Under the pieces are notes generated by a model, which made no database searches, had not been told where the DNA came from, and saw nothing but the letters and a program-made list of their open reading frames with translations. A stretch of DNA of 64,000 bases from Paramyrothecium sp. XJ0827 (taxonomy: Eukaryota; Ascomycota; Sordariomycetes; Hypocreales; Stachybotryaceae): contig JAJFPB010000006.1 in NCBI GenBank assembly GCA_020881915.1, forward strand, positions 1,612,001-1,676,000, in the 5' to 3' direction. Shown here one piece after another: positions 34,780 to 47,189 of the stretch (position 1 is the stretch's first letter; each line of letters begins with the position of its first letter). Both the position numbers and the translations under genes were made by a program.

Positions 34780-36909
34780 AGAGAGACCCTTGATCTGAAA
34801 CTTTTAATGCTTCTTGCTGCTATATTGACATTTCCTCTTTGCACCTCTTTTGTCTAACACTTTCTTGTGGCTTCCTGTCGCTACTTTTTATGGATAACTG
34901 AATGAAAAACCAAGTCACTCTTTTTGGCAAAGGCATACTGCTGCTACGAAATGTTCCTAGAAATTATTGAAACCGGTCAACGTAGCAGGATTGATAAATT
35001 TAACGCATTTTTATTCACAATCCAAGACAAACATTGTCAAATGAAATGTTCCCGCAATGTTCCCGCCATGTGTCGTCCAGATCTTATGAACATCCCATTG
35101 TAGCCTACGTGGATCCCGCGTCTTTTGCCGAGATGATTGATCCGATCTCACTCAAACGGTCAGCCCTCTTCCAGTAGTGATTGTCGAACAAACGCTTCAC
35201 CTTGAGTAGTTGGAGGAGCTGGAATGAAGCATAGGTGAAGAAAGCAGTGCTATTGTAGACAATGTTATCAAAGTGCGGGGGATGTTACCTATCATGCTTA
35301 AAGATGAAGTGCGTACCAACAGCTCGGCGTTTAGCCGATGATGATGATATTAGAAACCGTGTTACATCGTTATCAGTATCTGCATTCGCATTCCAAACAA
35401 TTACCGATGTGAACGGACGTCTGCTATTACCTGTCATTATGGGTGTTTAGGAACAGCATTACCGCCTGCACCAACGTTAGACATCTTTGGAAAAATGTAG
35501 AAAGAAGTCTTTGAGGCTTTCAATGCCATTCAGTACAACTCAAGTCTCTGATGTACCGCCGGTAAACGACTAGAACAGGCTGTCAGTTAAACGGAGGATG
35601 GAGCGGTGCGAGGAGATTCTGAAGACTGTCTTTCAATGGGTGGCAATTAACTTGGTCAACTTCACATGCAGAATGACTATATCTATCTCGTATGCGCTCA
35701 GAAAGATACTTACTGATGTTCACAATCAACACACACTACGAACTAGGACGAGAGAGACAGCGCCTACTTCTTCGATAACACTCTACTATTTATGCTTCAA
35801 AAATTTTATTATGTATTCCTCTAACGCGAATTGGTCTGCTTGGATTGGCCTTGCTATATGCTGCACAAGCACGGGACCGTCATTGCCAAACGTAGGATGC
35901 AAGTAAATGATTATATTGTAGCTATTGGTTCAGAGTGTTGTGTTCGTACTGTAAGAGACAGCTCGGCATGGCTTTCCCGCTCACACCTTATCATGTCGTG
36001 ACTCTTGGCACGAGGCCGTCGACTTGGATAGGATGGTGTGTAACATCGTATCTTCTCGCCATCCAAGGGCCAGTCCCAAGATATTGAAGGCTAATATGGT
36101 GCCCCCCAGGGCAACATAGATAATTCATCAGCCGCTCGCCAGATAGGGAAACGAAGATCTTAGCACTCTGATGGGGGTCTCCCATAAAATGGAGTCACTC
36201 AAACAATGGCAAAGGGACACTGTTTGGTCGAAATATTTCTTCTATGGAACTCTATGCCAGAAGAGATGCATATGCAAGAGACGACTATGTCAAATCCAAC
36301 GCCGAACTCCAGCCTTCCTAGCCTTACACAATCCTTGTGATTGCCTGGGTTTGTTGTTTTGGTGTCAACGTCGGACGAATGCTTCGCTGTGCACTGCCTC
36401 TTGAAGGGGATCTGGTAACTTCAATGCGTACAGTCCAGTTGACTGGCAGCGCGCCCTTCCCACTTGTAAATAATAGTGAAATGGTCCACAAAGCGTTCGG
36501 GGCATATATTCTTTGCTGCCTGCGCCGTCTATCGTCCTCGGTATTACCCATCTCACAGTTCTTACAGGCGCTACTTGACGTCAAGTTTGGCACTTGGCGC
36601 TCGTGGCCCATCAATAACCATCCCTAAAAAAATTGTATGAAATTTGTTGACTTTGGGGGCATGTCGTAGGTTTGTAGGCAGATCCTGGTCTTGTCCAGGA
36701 ACATGAGGTTGGAGGTCATTCTTTGATCTTCCGGGGATCGATCTGCTCACCCTGAGGCCAGGCTCAGGACCATTATTGGTTATGTGAAAGCCAGTCATGA
36801 ATGGCTATTGTTCTTCCGAACATCTGCAGATGCATCACAGGCACACGTCTTATTCCAGACATGCGGCCGCGAGACCAATCGAGAATCTAGGTCTTGAGTT
36901 CCAGGGCTT
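34780..36909. other. Intergenic, over 2 kb; no supportable gene
   Basis: AT-rich patches and frames below 105 codons on both strands. A hydrophobic stretch near 36000-36160 (minus) might be a worn membrane-protein fragment, but it is too short to assign. Confidence 0.35.
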
Positions 36910-38119
36910 TCAAGTGCTGTCCCTCCATGACCCTCGGAACAGGTGCTTGACCAAAGCTGTATCAGGGATCGAGCCGTCGTTCGTGCTGTTCGAGTGCTGC
37001 TGGCCCATGCCGAATCCATCGATGGTCAAGACCAGAATATCGCCGTATAATTTCGATTCGGTCATAAAGGACAAGTCCTCGGTTGTGTTTAGCGAGGGGT
37101 CGAATCGCTGCAGTTCCTCGAAAACCGCATCGGTCCAGGCAGCTGGGCCTGTCGAGTTCATGACTTCGAAGCTCGTAGGGCTAATCTCGGAAACAGGCTT
37201 GTCGTACTTCAAGGAAAGCTCATCTAGAGAGTCGAGGATCCTGTTGACCATGTTGCGGAACACGGGATGGCCAGGCGCTGCTGCTATGGTCCACTGGCAG
37301 AACTGAACCCAGTGGGAAATGTCCGCCCATTCGACGCCATCGCGACGATCAAACTCGATGCCGACAATCAAGCGGACCTTGTCACGGAGCTCAACAGGGA
37401 CCCAAGCATCGATGGGCTTCAAGCCGACCGTGTCGGTGTCGGTGTAGACGCCTCCCTCGACACTGAGGATGAGGTAGCGAAGGAGATCCGACTTCATGCC
37501 AACGTTGCGAAGATTGTTGTATGCTTCCATGAGCCTCGATTCTTTGCCGAAATTCCGTTGCATGAAATCCTTGCTTCCCCTGTGGCCGACCAGAGTGCTG
37601 GAGTCGCATTGTTAGTTGGATCGGTCGACGTGAAAGCTTGATTGCGCAAACGGGCATTCGATTGGATCTCAGCATCTACGTGGAGATGGCCAATCCTGGA
37701 CGCCAAGCAAAGCTTTGGCGGAACCCTTGGAGAGCAAGAAAAAAAAAGCCATGGTATTGATCCACTTACTATGCGTAGTCTCTGTTGAGCGCGAGCCAGG
37801 ACGGAGTGTCCTGGAGCTGCTCAGGATTGACAAGGGCGGCTTCGGCGTAGGCCTTGTGAGGCAGCATGATCTGCCAGATCTTGGGCGGAATCAGGTGTCG
37901 AGGACTCGCCATCGAGTGCCCGAACTGGGCGCCTTGATCCTTCGGAAACCTCTCGCCGACGAAGACATCCGCCGTTGCCGACGTCCACAGCCAGACGAAG
38001 GTGAGCAGGGACAGGGCGACGGCGACGGCGGCAAACTGCCTCGAGCGACGACGGTTCGCATGGTGCAGGAATTGAGCCAGCAGCGGGCTGTTCGCTTGAT
38101 CGGGCTGGGCGGCGATCAT
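36910..38119 (-). CDS. GT32 glycosyltransferase, Och1-like alpha-1,6-mannosyltransferase family
   Basis: Predicted 345-aa type II Golgi membrane protein. Exons 37770-38119 and 36910-37597, with a 172-nt intron whose removal restores NRDYAYTLVGHRGSKDFM. Short cytosolic tail (residues 1-33, ending RRRSRQ), one TM segment FAAVAVALSLLTFVWLW, then a lumenal catalytic domain. Family motifs are HLIPPKIWQIML, SDLLRYLILSVEGGVYTDTDT with the DxD metal/nucleotide-sugar site (Asp-Thr-Asp), QFCQWTIAAAPGHPVFRNMV, and a NSTGPAAWTDAV segment, all in the order seen in Och1/Hoc1-type enzymes. It would extend N-glycans with mannose from GDP-mannose. I chose ATG 38119 because the upstream in-frame Met at 38185 adds only a Thr/Ser-rich tail. 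Confidence 0.88.
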
Positions 38120-40265
38120 TGTGGTGGTAGTAATGCAGGTGGTGCGACTACGGAGTTGAGAGTTCCTTGACGGGACACAGCTCAAAGCATGGCGATGGGC
38201 GAACGAGAAAGAGCGACAGAAGTTGAAAGATCGACACCGGTGCAGCGAAGAGGAGAAACGGGAGGGGAGAAAAAGAACGCGGCGTCAACGACTCCAAGTA
38301 GGCAACTTTCGTTGGTGCTAGGTAGGGGTCAAGCATTACGAGGACCAACCGAGATGCACCCCTGCCTGGGGGAGGGGAGACTAAGGCATGCCAAAAAGAA
38401 CAAAGCTCGGAGCGGCCCCCCAAAAAGCAGAAATCGGAGCAAGGATCACCGTGCAAGGGGGCTTTCGCGGCCTGTCAATGCACCATGCTGAAAAGGAAAA
38501 GTCCGTGCGAATCTTGTGGTCGTATTCAGGTCTAGACCGATCATCATGCGGCTGACGCTCCGCAAACGCGGTACCCGGGCCCCTGCAATGGAGAGAACAG
38601 ATTGGCTATCAACTACGGAAGAAATGAGAGGCAATTCTTGGACCCCTGCGCTGCGATCTCTGACGGCCTTGCCATGTTCTGCCTTCGTGCCCTGAAGATC
38701 GGCTGCTCGTGCTTCTTCGCGAGAGGGGCAAGCTGATTGCTCGAGTCAGGAGATGTCCGTTCCAAAAGCATCGCATCGTTCAGATTAGAGCCTGCGCGGG
38801 CGGGCTGTGTCTTGAATACGGACCAAGCCAAGAGTGACAGGTCAAACATTCATTGGACGGAACGGTCAATGCAACCAAGCCACACTCCCGCTTTGACGAA
38901 TGAAGACTGAACAAGCCAAGCGAAAAGTGGGTTCAATAGTTTGCCTTGCTTGTGAGATTCGTTCCCAATCCGGGAAGGGTCAAAACGGGCAGTAATTTAC
39001 CTGGGGACGAGCAGCGTAAGCTTGGCGTACCCCTATTCCTGGCATCGCGAGCCCACAGCCCTGTGAGTGGTTCCCCCGTACGGAGTATAGTTGCTGTGCT
39101 ACGTACGACAAGCAGGCCAGGCGCCTAAAAAAAGAAAATTAATTAAATAAAAAAGTAGGCATTCAGATGTGCTCTGGGTTCCGTTGGCGCTCCGTCGGCG
39201 GCGCAAGTCTAATTAACCAAAGCATGAGTTGAGTTGAGTTTGTACACCATACCAGTGCCACCGGTTAGACGACGCCCCGCCAACTCTGCACACGGAAAAC
39301 CCGACGGCGTGGATGATGCGGCCTGGTGCTTGAGCAACACAAGCTCTTCGTTCGCACGTTGCCCCGGTTTTTCTGACGTTCTGGCTGGGCGTGGCTCCGC
39401 TTTGGCAGATCTTTGTTTCTCCGTCGTGCTTACCTGCCACTCATCAAGACCATTGTCTTAGAACGTTCGCAGCAACCCATCGGCTCAGGAAAATGTCCAG
39501 AGCCGAGCCCCCGTCACCCGTAGCCCAAGGTTTGTTGCTTCACTGGTTTTTGTGGCCAAGCGCCACGGGAGTGATTGTCTTGAAAATTTCCGGTGCTTCC
39601 GTCCTGGGTTGACCAAGACAAGCCGGTTGTTGAGCTTCAAATGTGGGAGCTGGGATAACATGAAATGCATGACCACCCACATTTATCGGATTGTGAACCA
39701 GTTGCTATCCTCTTTCACAGTGGCAAAGCAATGACTGCTGTGAGCAGTTGTGAATAACTTAACACAGCGTGCAAATGGAACGTTGATCAATCAGCCCTCC
39801 GAGCGGTGCTGCGATATAGGGTAGCCAGTCTTCCGGAGAGGAGGTGGTTCCAAGCCATGAAACCACATGCATGGTTAGGTACAACAACACTATGTGCTTG
39901 ACAATAAATCGACAAATACTACACAGTACTATGTATCCATAGTATTTTTATCCCACATGAATATCCATAAATAGAGCCTGCCTCACAATGGATCACAACC
40001 ATAAGAGCATCGTGTTACACATGTTGCTCTGGCCAGCAAGAAATCTCCTCTCCGTGCATGGTTCACGGTGTCTCAGTTGAAAGCGAGTAAAACCAGAGGC
40101 TAGTCGCTCCTTGACGGAGACCTTCGAGTTTGCAAAGAAGGACAAGTAGGCACTGACAGTCCTGGTTCTGGGTGTTTTGGGGCTCGGTTTGCCTTGGTTA
40201 CTGAGCGCGACTGGTCCATGAACCGTCACAGCCTCCCACCCGCCACAACAAGCATCGGATTCGGT
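38120..40265. other. Intergenic, about 2.1 kb; no supportable gene
   Basis: Nothing gene-like. Minor simple sequence: a TGAGT-type microrepeat near 39225-39240 and an A/T-rich run at 39126-39155. Confidence 0.45.
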
Positions 40266-40350
40266 GCCCGGTTAGCTCAATCGGTAGAGCGTGAGACTCT
40301 TAGGAGTACACGAAATCTCAAGGTTGCGGGTTCGACCCCCGCATCGGGCT
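40266..40350 (+). tRNA. tRNA-Lys (anticodon CTT) with a 12-nt intron
   Basis: The cloverleaf folds with acceptor arms GCCCGGT and ATCGGGC (one G-U pair), D-arm GCTCAATCGGTAGAGC, anticodon stem TGAGA/TCTCA with loop CT-CTT-A, and T-arm GCGGGTTCGACCCCCGC. The intron GGAGTACACGAA sits one base 3' of the anticodon, the standard nuclear position. B-box GGTTCGACCCC is at 40329-40339. Removing the intron leaves 73 bases including the discriminator. A run of T at the 3' end (40350-40353) can serve as Pol III terminator. Confidence 0.93.
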
Positions 40351-40677
40351 TTTCCTATACAACCCACTCATGATTGAGGACTTCGTTTTTTGACAGAGGG
40401 GGTCTCTATTTCTTTTTTTTCTTCCGTTCAAAAATTACGCCACCCCATACCATGCACCAAACACGACAGACAAGACCCGGATTGGAACATTCCACAGCGC
40501 ATGATATGTTTGTTTTCGTTATGGCGACAGCTTCAAAGAATCATGAGTAGAAAGAAGGCTGGGAAGAACCGTGCGGGCCGAGCTGTGGATTCACATCGAG
40601 GTGATCCCAGCTTGGCGGCAAAACAGGCAACGAAGAGAGCCAACAGACTACGCTCCCGTTCCTAGATCGTTCATAGA
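40351..40677. other. Spacer between tRNA and TPR gene
   Basis: Nothing seen except the short T-run behind the tRNA. Confidence 0.5.
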
Positions 40678-41385
40678 CTATAGAGTATCTGGATGTTCGT
40701 GCCCGAGAGCTATTTTCCTCCCCTCGACAGCCTTCCGAAACCATTTCAGCGCTTGGTGCAGGTCCCCTAGCTCGCGATAGCACTTGGCAACGTCGCAACA
40801 AGTCCACAATGTATGGGCATGGAGATCACCCAGAAGGTTGCTTCGAGCATCATATGTCTGGAGGTGAAGCTCTAGGGCTTCCTTGGGCCTCTTCTGCTTC
40901 CTCAGTGTATTGGCTAGAGTGCTGATGGTCCATATTCGCTCAGGGTGGTCATTGGGTAGGCGCCTGCTCAGCGCTTCAAGTGCACGTCGGTGCATGCTTT
41001 CCGATTCCAGGAGTTGACCTCGATGGCGATACATCCTGCCCATTTCGCTCACTGTCCAAAGAGTCTGAGGATGGTCTGTGTCCAAGAGTGATTCCTGTAT
41101 AACCAAAGCTTTGCGTTGCGTGTCCAGAGCCACTTCGACACCGCCTGCTTGATCGTACAAGAAGCCCAATATATTCAGCACGAACATGGGAGTCTCAATG
41201 CTCCCCAAATTTGATGTCTCGAGCCTCCTGATACCCTCCGCTAACTGACCGGTTCGAGTAAGGTGTCTTGCTATTCCTCGCACAGCCATCATCTTATCAA
41301 AATAACTAATCGCGGAGTTTCCCAAATCGGGGCAATGAGTCCTATTGGACTCATCCAGATCCATGAGAAGTTCAAGTAGATCCAT
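40678..41385 (-). CDS. Short tetratricopeptide-repeat protein (kinesin-light-chain-like repeats)
   Basis: Predicted 235-aa protein made mostly of 42-residue TPR units of the type found in kinesin light chain and fungal NB-ARC/TPR proteins: VLNILGFLYDQAGGVEVALD, HPQTLWTVSEMGRMYRHRGQ, HPERIWTISTLANTLRKQKR, HAHTLWTCCDVAKCYRELGD. The frame stops right after HEHPDTL, the start of another repeat, so the C-terminal end looks truncated relative to its family. No nucleotide-binding (NB-ARC) domain or patatin/NACHT head is attached upstream. It is either a stand-alone repeat protein or the tail fragment of a larger receptor-like gene. Repeats would mediate protein contacts. A GTAAGG directly before the ATG could be a former splice donor, supporting the fragment view. 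Confidence 0.65.
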   Translation of the reverse strand: MDLLELLMDLDESNRTHCPDLGNSAISYFDKMMAVRGIARHLTRTGQLAEGIRRLETSNLGSIETPMFVLNILGFLYDQAGGVEVALDTQRKALVIQESLLDTDHPQTLWTVSEMGRMYRHRGQLLESESMHRRALEALSRRLPNDHPERIWTISTLANTLRKQKRPKEALELHLQTYDARSNLLGDLHAHTLWTCCDVAKCYRELGDLHQALKWFRKAVEGRKIALGHEHPDTL

Positions 41386-41787
41386 CCTTACCTCGAGAGG
41401 TAGGTACAGAGGCTACGCGGCCACATTATTTGCGAGCTGAAAAAGCAAACATAACAGGGATTTGCAAAACATAGCAGCCCGTGCCCAGGCTGTGGCCAAC
41501 GGCCCGCCCGTATTACATGAGCCGTGTGGCGTCCAGATGAAGAAAGCTCAAGGCCCGGTCGGAACTCGAGTTGATCCGCCCAGTCCAGTGATCTCGGCTG
41601 AGCTATCCGTTCTTCCATCTGAGTCAACCAAGATCACAAACATGCGGGGCGTGAGGCTCCCCGTGCTGCGCGAGGAACTATGATCTACTGAACCGAACCG
41701 CTGCAACGCTTCAAGGCAAGCGTGGTTGGTCCTGCATTTGCAACGTGACGTGTCGGGTTCGCTCTGCGCCGCAATCCAGGCAACATT
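41386..41787. other. Divergent spacer, TPR gene / kinase gene
   Basis: No features seen; would hold both promoters. Confidence 0.45.
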
Positions 41788-44700
41788 ATGGATAGCAACC
41801 CAGACCACACCAGCGATGGTGAAACATTCCCTTCTATCCTCTCGGAAGAAATACATGATAATGCTGATAACGGCGAACCTCTTGGATATTTTAGGGACTG
41901 CGGTGTGACAGATATCTTATTGCCATTCTCCGATGACGAGCGGCTGAGCGGTCTTCCCAAGACACTCAGAGAAGACCGACAAAAGCGTGAAGACTTCCTT
42001 CGGAGACAGAAACGCGTAATCTCGGACAAGTTCCAGCGGACGGGGTTGCGCGACGCTGTCGAAACTCGATCGCTAGAACATGTCCATCTTCCAAAACTCC
42101 ACGTTCACTATCTCGATTATGCGACCGAATCGAACGTATTCAAGACAGAGTCAGACGTGTCCGAGACAGAGTCTAGCACGTTTGAGACAGAGTCAATATT
42201 TGGACAAGGCCGCCGGCCACGTGGGAAAGGGGGTTACGGGAAGGTTTACCCCGTGTCAATCAAGCGACAGAGCTTTGCACTCAAGCTGGTTCCTCGCATT
42301 ACTGGCTGGGAGAACCTCACCCGTATCTCGCCAGGATACCGACATCCCGATTCGAGGCAAAGATCTTTCGAGACAGAGCTCAAGGTTCTGAAAGCCATGC
42401 AACGTGACTTTCGTGGACTGCCGCCATTATTGAAGAAAGTAGGAGAACAGCACACAGTCCAACTCTGTGCCAGCTTCACCGACACCCACAATTTTGGTTT
42501 ATTGCTTTCGCCTTTGGCTTTTTGCGATCTGAAAGAACTCATGCGCAAAAGTGCCACGTCTATCCATTGTGAAGGGAAACACCTTAGCAAGGACAAAATC
42601 GAAACCGCACTTCGTGAAGCCTTTGGCTGTCTTGCTGCTGGACTGCTATTTCTACATCGGAGCGGGATCAGGCACAGAGACATCAAACCCAAGAACATCT
42701 TGGTGGATATTATAGACGAGGATATTCAAATGAAGTTTTGTGACTTCGGAACAGCTCATCTTGCATCACAATCTACCATTAATTCACACCCGGAGACATC
42801 AGACGGGAAACCAAGTCCCTGGACGCCGGAATACTCGACTCCAGAGAGGGCTACACAAAACACACGCGATTTTCCCGACGATCTTTTTACACTTGGGCTT
42901 GTGTTTCTTGATATAGTAACAGTCTTGGGGGGCAGGAGGTTATCGTCTCTCAAGAAATATGTTGCCGAGAGAACCTTGGAGGATAAAACCTTCGCTGTAA
43001 ATAGGAATGAACTAGATGAGAGGGCGTCCAGCCCAGAGGAGATGCGGACATTCTTCGTGGCTAACAAAAAATACGTACCAATCCGTGGATACCCTTGCAA
43101 AGGGCCTGATCTGGCAAGGTGGCTCGACGAACTGGAGTCATCATCTCCTTCGACAACCGCGATCCCAAGACTTGGATTGCCAACTTGGTAAGTCCATGTC
43201 CATTCATTGCCAGTTCAAGTCTGATGTATCAAGCTTTCGAGAAAGCCAAGCGACAGATGGACCGTGGAAGGTCTTCTGAAAGAGATGGGAAGGTCCGATA
43301 ATCATGAATTCCGAGGAAGGTGTTGTCATAATGTCTTCACTGGAAATGGAACACTGTGGAAACTTATCACAGGCTACGAGACAGAACCAATCTTCAAAGG
43401 CGAAGTGTCTGATTTTGACTGGCAACTTCATGTGCAATCGTCCGACCTCCGATCCAGAAAAGACCGCGTGGAAGGAGGAGAGATTGGTCTGGCCGTCTTT
43501 GATCGTTCTCCTTTCGAAAGAAGTCTTGTGCTGGCGAACATATGGTCCAATGAACCCAAAGCAGTTGTGCACGAGTGTAAGTCAGGCGAAAGCATACGTT
43601 CCGCAATAGAAGACTAATGCTCGTCAACTCGCTGCAGGGTTTTCTCTAACCAATGTGCACCCCTTATACCAAAAGGAATCGTCTAAGGTGACAATGAAAT
43701 GGTCAGATTACAATCAGCTCCTGGTGAGCAACATTGGTAGGTGACCTTGAACTGGACCACCATTTGCAGACATATGTTGACTTGTCTGGAGACGGTGAAT
43801 CGACGTATCGAAGAGCAAGTCTCGCCATGTATTTCAGCTCGCCTGTGCTTTTGTTAACATCATTTCAGGGGCTTGATTACCAAAACCCTAACAATACGCT
43901 GGAACTTACCTTCCCAAATCCAGAAGGCGAGTAACCTATCGGACATGCATCAGATTCTCGGGTCGCTAACACTGTCAATATAGCGGCAGAAGAATTTCTC
44001 GAAAAGGTTTTCCCACTGTACTCCCCTTACCTACAGCAAGGCGATACATTGTCACATCCTCGAGTCTTATTGGAGGGAACCGAGAGAAACCTGCACCATA
44101 ATTTCCCTGGACTTGAGGATGAAGAAGGTTCAGGCTATCGTTCGCTCTTCATTCAGGAATGCGACACCGAAAAAAAGCTAGATGAAAGAGTCATTTTCAG
44201 GGGTTTCAAGCTATACAGAATCCACAAGACACAACCAGCTATGGACATCCAGATAAGTGATAAGAATATCACCATACTTGGGCTGGAGTCATTCGAGTTC
44301 CGCTCAGAAAGTGATTCTAAGTCCCGCTCACAGATCATCAAAGGTCCACCACAACGGACCCAGGGAACAGTGACTCGAACCTTTTCTAGCGACAACAATA
44401 ATCGGATTCGTCCCGGGTGGTGTATTATCGATGGTCGCGTCAATAATCCTGGCCCTCCTGGTTTTGTGGATTTTTTCAACGACCTGACCAACTCAAAGGT
44501 ATTCTTTTTGGGTACGGTGGCAGCCATTGAGTACGCTCGGCCCCTACGGGACAAGAAGTTCGGCAAGGGCTTCTTGATCCTTTAGGAGTCAATTGATAAG
44601 TCCGGTCGTGGATTTGTTATCAAGTTAATGGATCGATCAGAACACCCACAGGACAGAATATGGTTGTACGGATGCTGTAAGTTGACCTAACCTTTATAGT

Positions 44701-44900
44701 CTAAAGAAAGACAACGCTAATTTCTGTAGTTGGGAAAGATCATAGGCTCGGTGTCGATACGGTCAAGCTCACCTTCAAGTTTACGGCAACCGTCTTTCAT
44801 TGGAGCAACAAATTGGAACCAGCCAAGTTTTCGGTGCTTTTCAGATCCTAGCAAGGGTGAGTCTCACCGCTGGAAAATCCACTTCAAAGATCCTCCCAAT
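41788..44900 (+). pseudogene. Ser/Thr protein kinase with an unknown C-terminal region; 3' half broken
   Basis: The first 1.4 kb is an open kinase domain: RGKGGYGKVYPV (glycine loop), FALKLV (ATP Lys), IRHRDIKPKNILV (HRD loop), MKFCDFGTAHL (DFG), YSTPERAT and FPDDLFTLGLVFLDIV. Before it lies a 130-residue tail with repeated T-E-S triplets. The frame ends at TAA 43189, inside the kinase C-lobe. The missing helix continues one base out of frame: KTWIANL (to 43187), then a 46-nt intron (43188-43233), then LSRKPSDRWTVEGLLKEMG. A lost C in the CCC run near 43174 explains this. That exon continues into a novel region (GEVSDFDWQLHVQSSD, FVDFFNDLTNSKVFFLG and others). Later breaks: a frame change near 43735, another near 43935-43985, and an in-frame TAG at 44583-44585 followed by further coding-like sequence. 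The 467-aa truncated kinase might still be made. Confidence 0.7.
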
Positions 44901-45829
44901 GAGTAAGTCGTTATTTTCTATACTTGAGAAAACACGCTGATACCTGGGGGCAGTCTTCTTACCTGCCTTGCGGACTGGCCGACAGAGTGGACGAACTTGT
45001 AGTTCTATGGGACTATTATGTACTACCTATGATAGAAGTGCTTAGACTAGCCAATATTTACAAAAGAATATAGAGTCCATTGCTCAAAGCATTCAATAAA
45101 TGAGTAAAATTAAATAGTCTAACAAAAGACCTCTATTCATACGAAATTGAAATGAGGATCTTCGCGAAAGCCTCCACTTTGAGCATCTGATTTGACATGT
45201 TTCCCAACCCAGATGAAATCGTTCTGAACCGTTGAGTCAGTGGGATGATGTGGGATGTGCGGCATAAGAACTTGAGCCTGCTCGGAGAACCACGGTTGGA
45301 CCATCTCGTCCGCGTTGTTGTCAGGACTGGAATGACGATGGAGTGTCGGTCAGAGTAGGTGGACATGACCACGCGTCCGAGTGCACAAATGGGGCGGCTG
45401 TGTTGACCAGTTCGTCTTGGCTATCACTTGTATTCTAAGAACATGGCCAATTGACTTGGAGTCCGTATCGATTGTAAGACTGGCATCCGCCCGCCTTTCC
45501 CAGCTTACAGTGCAGTGTGAATTCCATCCCAAAGCATTGCGATCGAGACCGATAGAACGGATCTACTGCTAGCTGTTCGTGGTGATGCCGAACAAGCTCC
45601 GGCATGTTCACAAAATTGACCTAGGCTATTGATGTACTACTGGACGAAGCCAGCGCGACATTGCGCCACAAAACGTGGATGTAAAGCAGCTACATATGAG
45701 CAGCTCCAGACCTCTGTGCTTTGGTATAGCCTAAAATCGCAAACCCAAAAGAGCGTGACGGACATGTGCCCAACTCGTACCAAGCCAAATTCATAGCAGC
45801 TCCCTTAAGGAGAGAATGCATGTATTTTT
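44901..45829. other. Intergenic; 3' ends of convergent genes
   Basis: Only short frames; nothing recognisable. Confidence 0.45.
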
Positions 45830-47189
45830 CTATCTCTGGAACTTCCTCTTAAACCACGAGTCTGGTCCGATGGTAAGAAAGGCATACACCGTGACCACTA
45901 CCAGAGTCAGCGGAATCGTCGCAGCCCAAAATATCCAAAACTTGTCCGATACTGTCCAACCACTTTCACCAAACTCGAAAAAACTTGTACTCAAGACGGC
46001 CTAGGTAGCTATGTGTAAGCATTGTTGTTTTGACTTTATAGTTGTTAATTCACGTACGGAGACAAATGTTGCGGGCAAGAAGACCATTGTCATAACAGCG
46101 ATGGTTGTCATAGCTTTGCTATCCTCGCGCGTCACAAGATTGAATGCCTGCTTTCTGTCAGTGAAATTACTCTCATTCAGCTAGCAAGTAGTAGGGCCTG
46201 GCTGATATTACAAGGTTGATCTCATTCTCGAGGCGCTTATCGTTGGACAGTGCACGACCATTCAAGCTTTGTAGGGCAAACAGTTGTGACTCTAAATATT
46301 CTTTTGCCTGGAGAAGGTCTATGTTGCTGAGAGTGTCTGCCAGCAGGGCGTGAATCGTGACCTGGTAGCTTGCCAAGGCCTCGATGACATTTGCTGCGCC
46401 CCCGAGATTTTCGATAAGATGAATCGAATGCCTGCGTTGCTCATACAACTCGACAAAGTTTCCACGGCTTAGCTTTTGGCGTACGCAAATTAGTATATAT
46501 AACGATGCAGAGTATACGTGAGTAATGTTGAGCTTTAGAAACAGGCTCGCTTACTGTGCTTGTGGAAGAACGTCGTGCCTGGTCTCGCACTCTGCGCACA
46601 GAGACATCAAGTAAGTGTATAATGCGATCAAATAGAAATCTGTGCATAAGGAGTGGATCACTGAGCTGTACCGACACTTCTTCGGCATTTAATTCCTGCA
46701 TGAGGCAATGTGGAAAATCGTCTGGGGTTTCCGAGCATATGATCCAGCACTGCCCTGTTACGGTCCAGTATGTGTAAAAGTCCATACTATACCAGGCGTG
46801 CGTGAGGCCTTCAGTTACATAGTCGATATCTTTGTCAGCCTCCAGTGACTCGCAAACTTTTGGGACCATCTTCAAGATGCATCGAAACCAGGTACCTGAT
46901 GGGGGCTCGATGGCTTAGAAAGTCACTCTCACATAGTGGAAAGATATCCCGACGTACTACAACTTTTAAGTGTCCCATTTTGATCTGTAAATGTCTTTGA
47001 GCCAAAGAAGCCGTTGCTACTATTGCGCCAGAATGCTCCATTAATGATGGAGCGAGGAAGCCTGAGCTTTTTAAGGAGCTCTTCTGTCCATTCTGGGCGC
47101 GTGTCGTGATACGTGGGTTCATCAACCAGGCTGGAAAATGTTACTTGGAGTTTGGCGACCAGAGAAATGTGCATACATAAAGCAGACAT
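45830..47189 (-). CDS. CorA-like Mg2+ transporter family membrane protein (5' end unresolved)
   Basis: A fungal CorA-superfamily-like protein. Exons that join in frame: 46958-47189 (start uncertain), 46555-46895, 46212-46472, 46058-46150, 45830-46000; introns of 57-82 nt. N-terminal segment PEWTEELLKKLRLPRSIING and FWRNSSNGFFGSKTFTDQNG, then TWFRCILKMVPKVCESLEAD, a long helical region with LFDRIIHLLDVSVRRVRDQA, and the C-terminal membrane part REDSKAMTTIAVMTMVFLPA with FVS before TM1 and a second TM, FWIFWAATIPLTLVVVTVYA. The fungal soluble-domain group often lacks the strict G-M-N loop of bacterial CorA; here that loop reads TSFFEFGESGW, so ion transport is not assured. A preceding exon probably exists beyond 47190, but I could not place it. 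Confidence 0.7.

Noticed and set aside
35290..35340. Partial similarity to 51630-51685 (AAAGATGAAGTG and a later GGCGTTT)
   Set aside because: Too short and gapped to call a repeat family; possibly chance.
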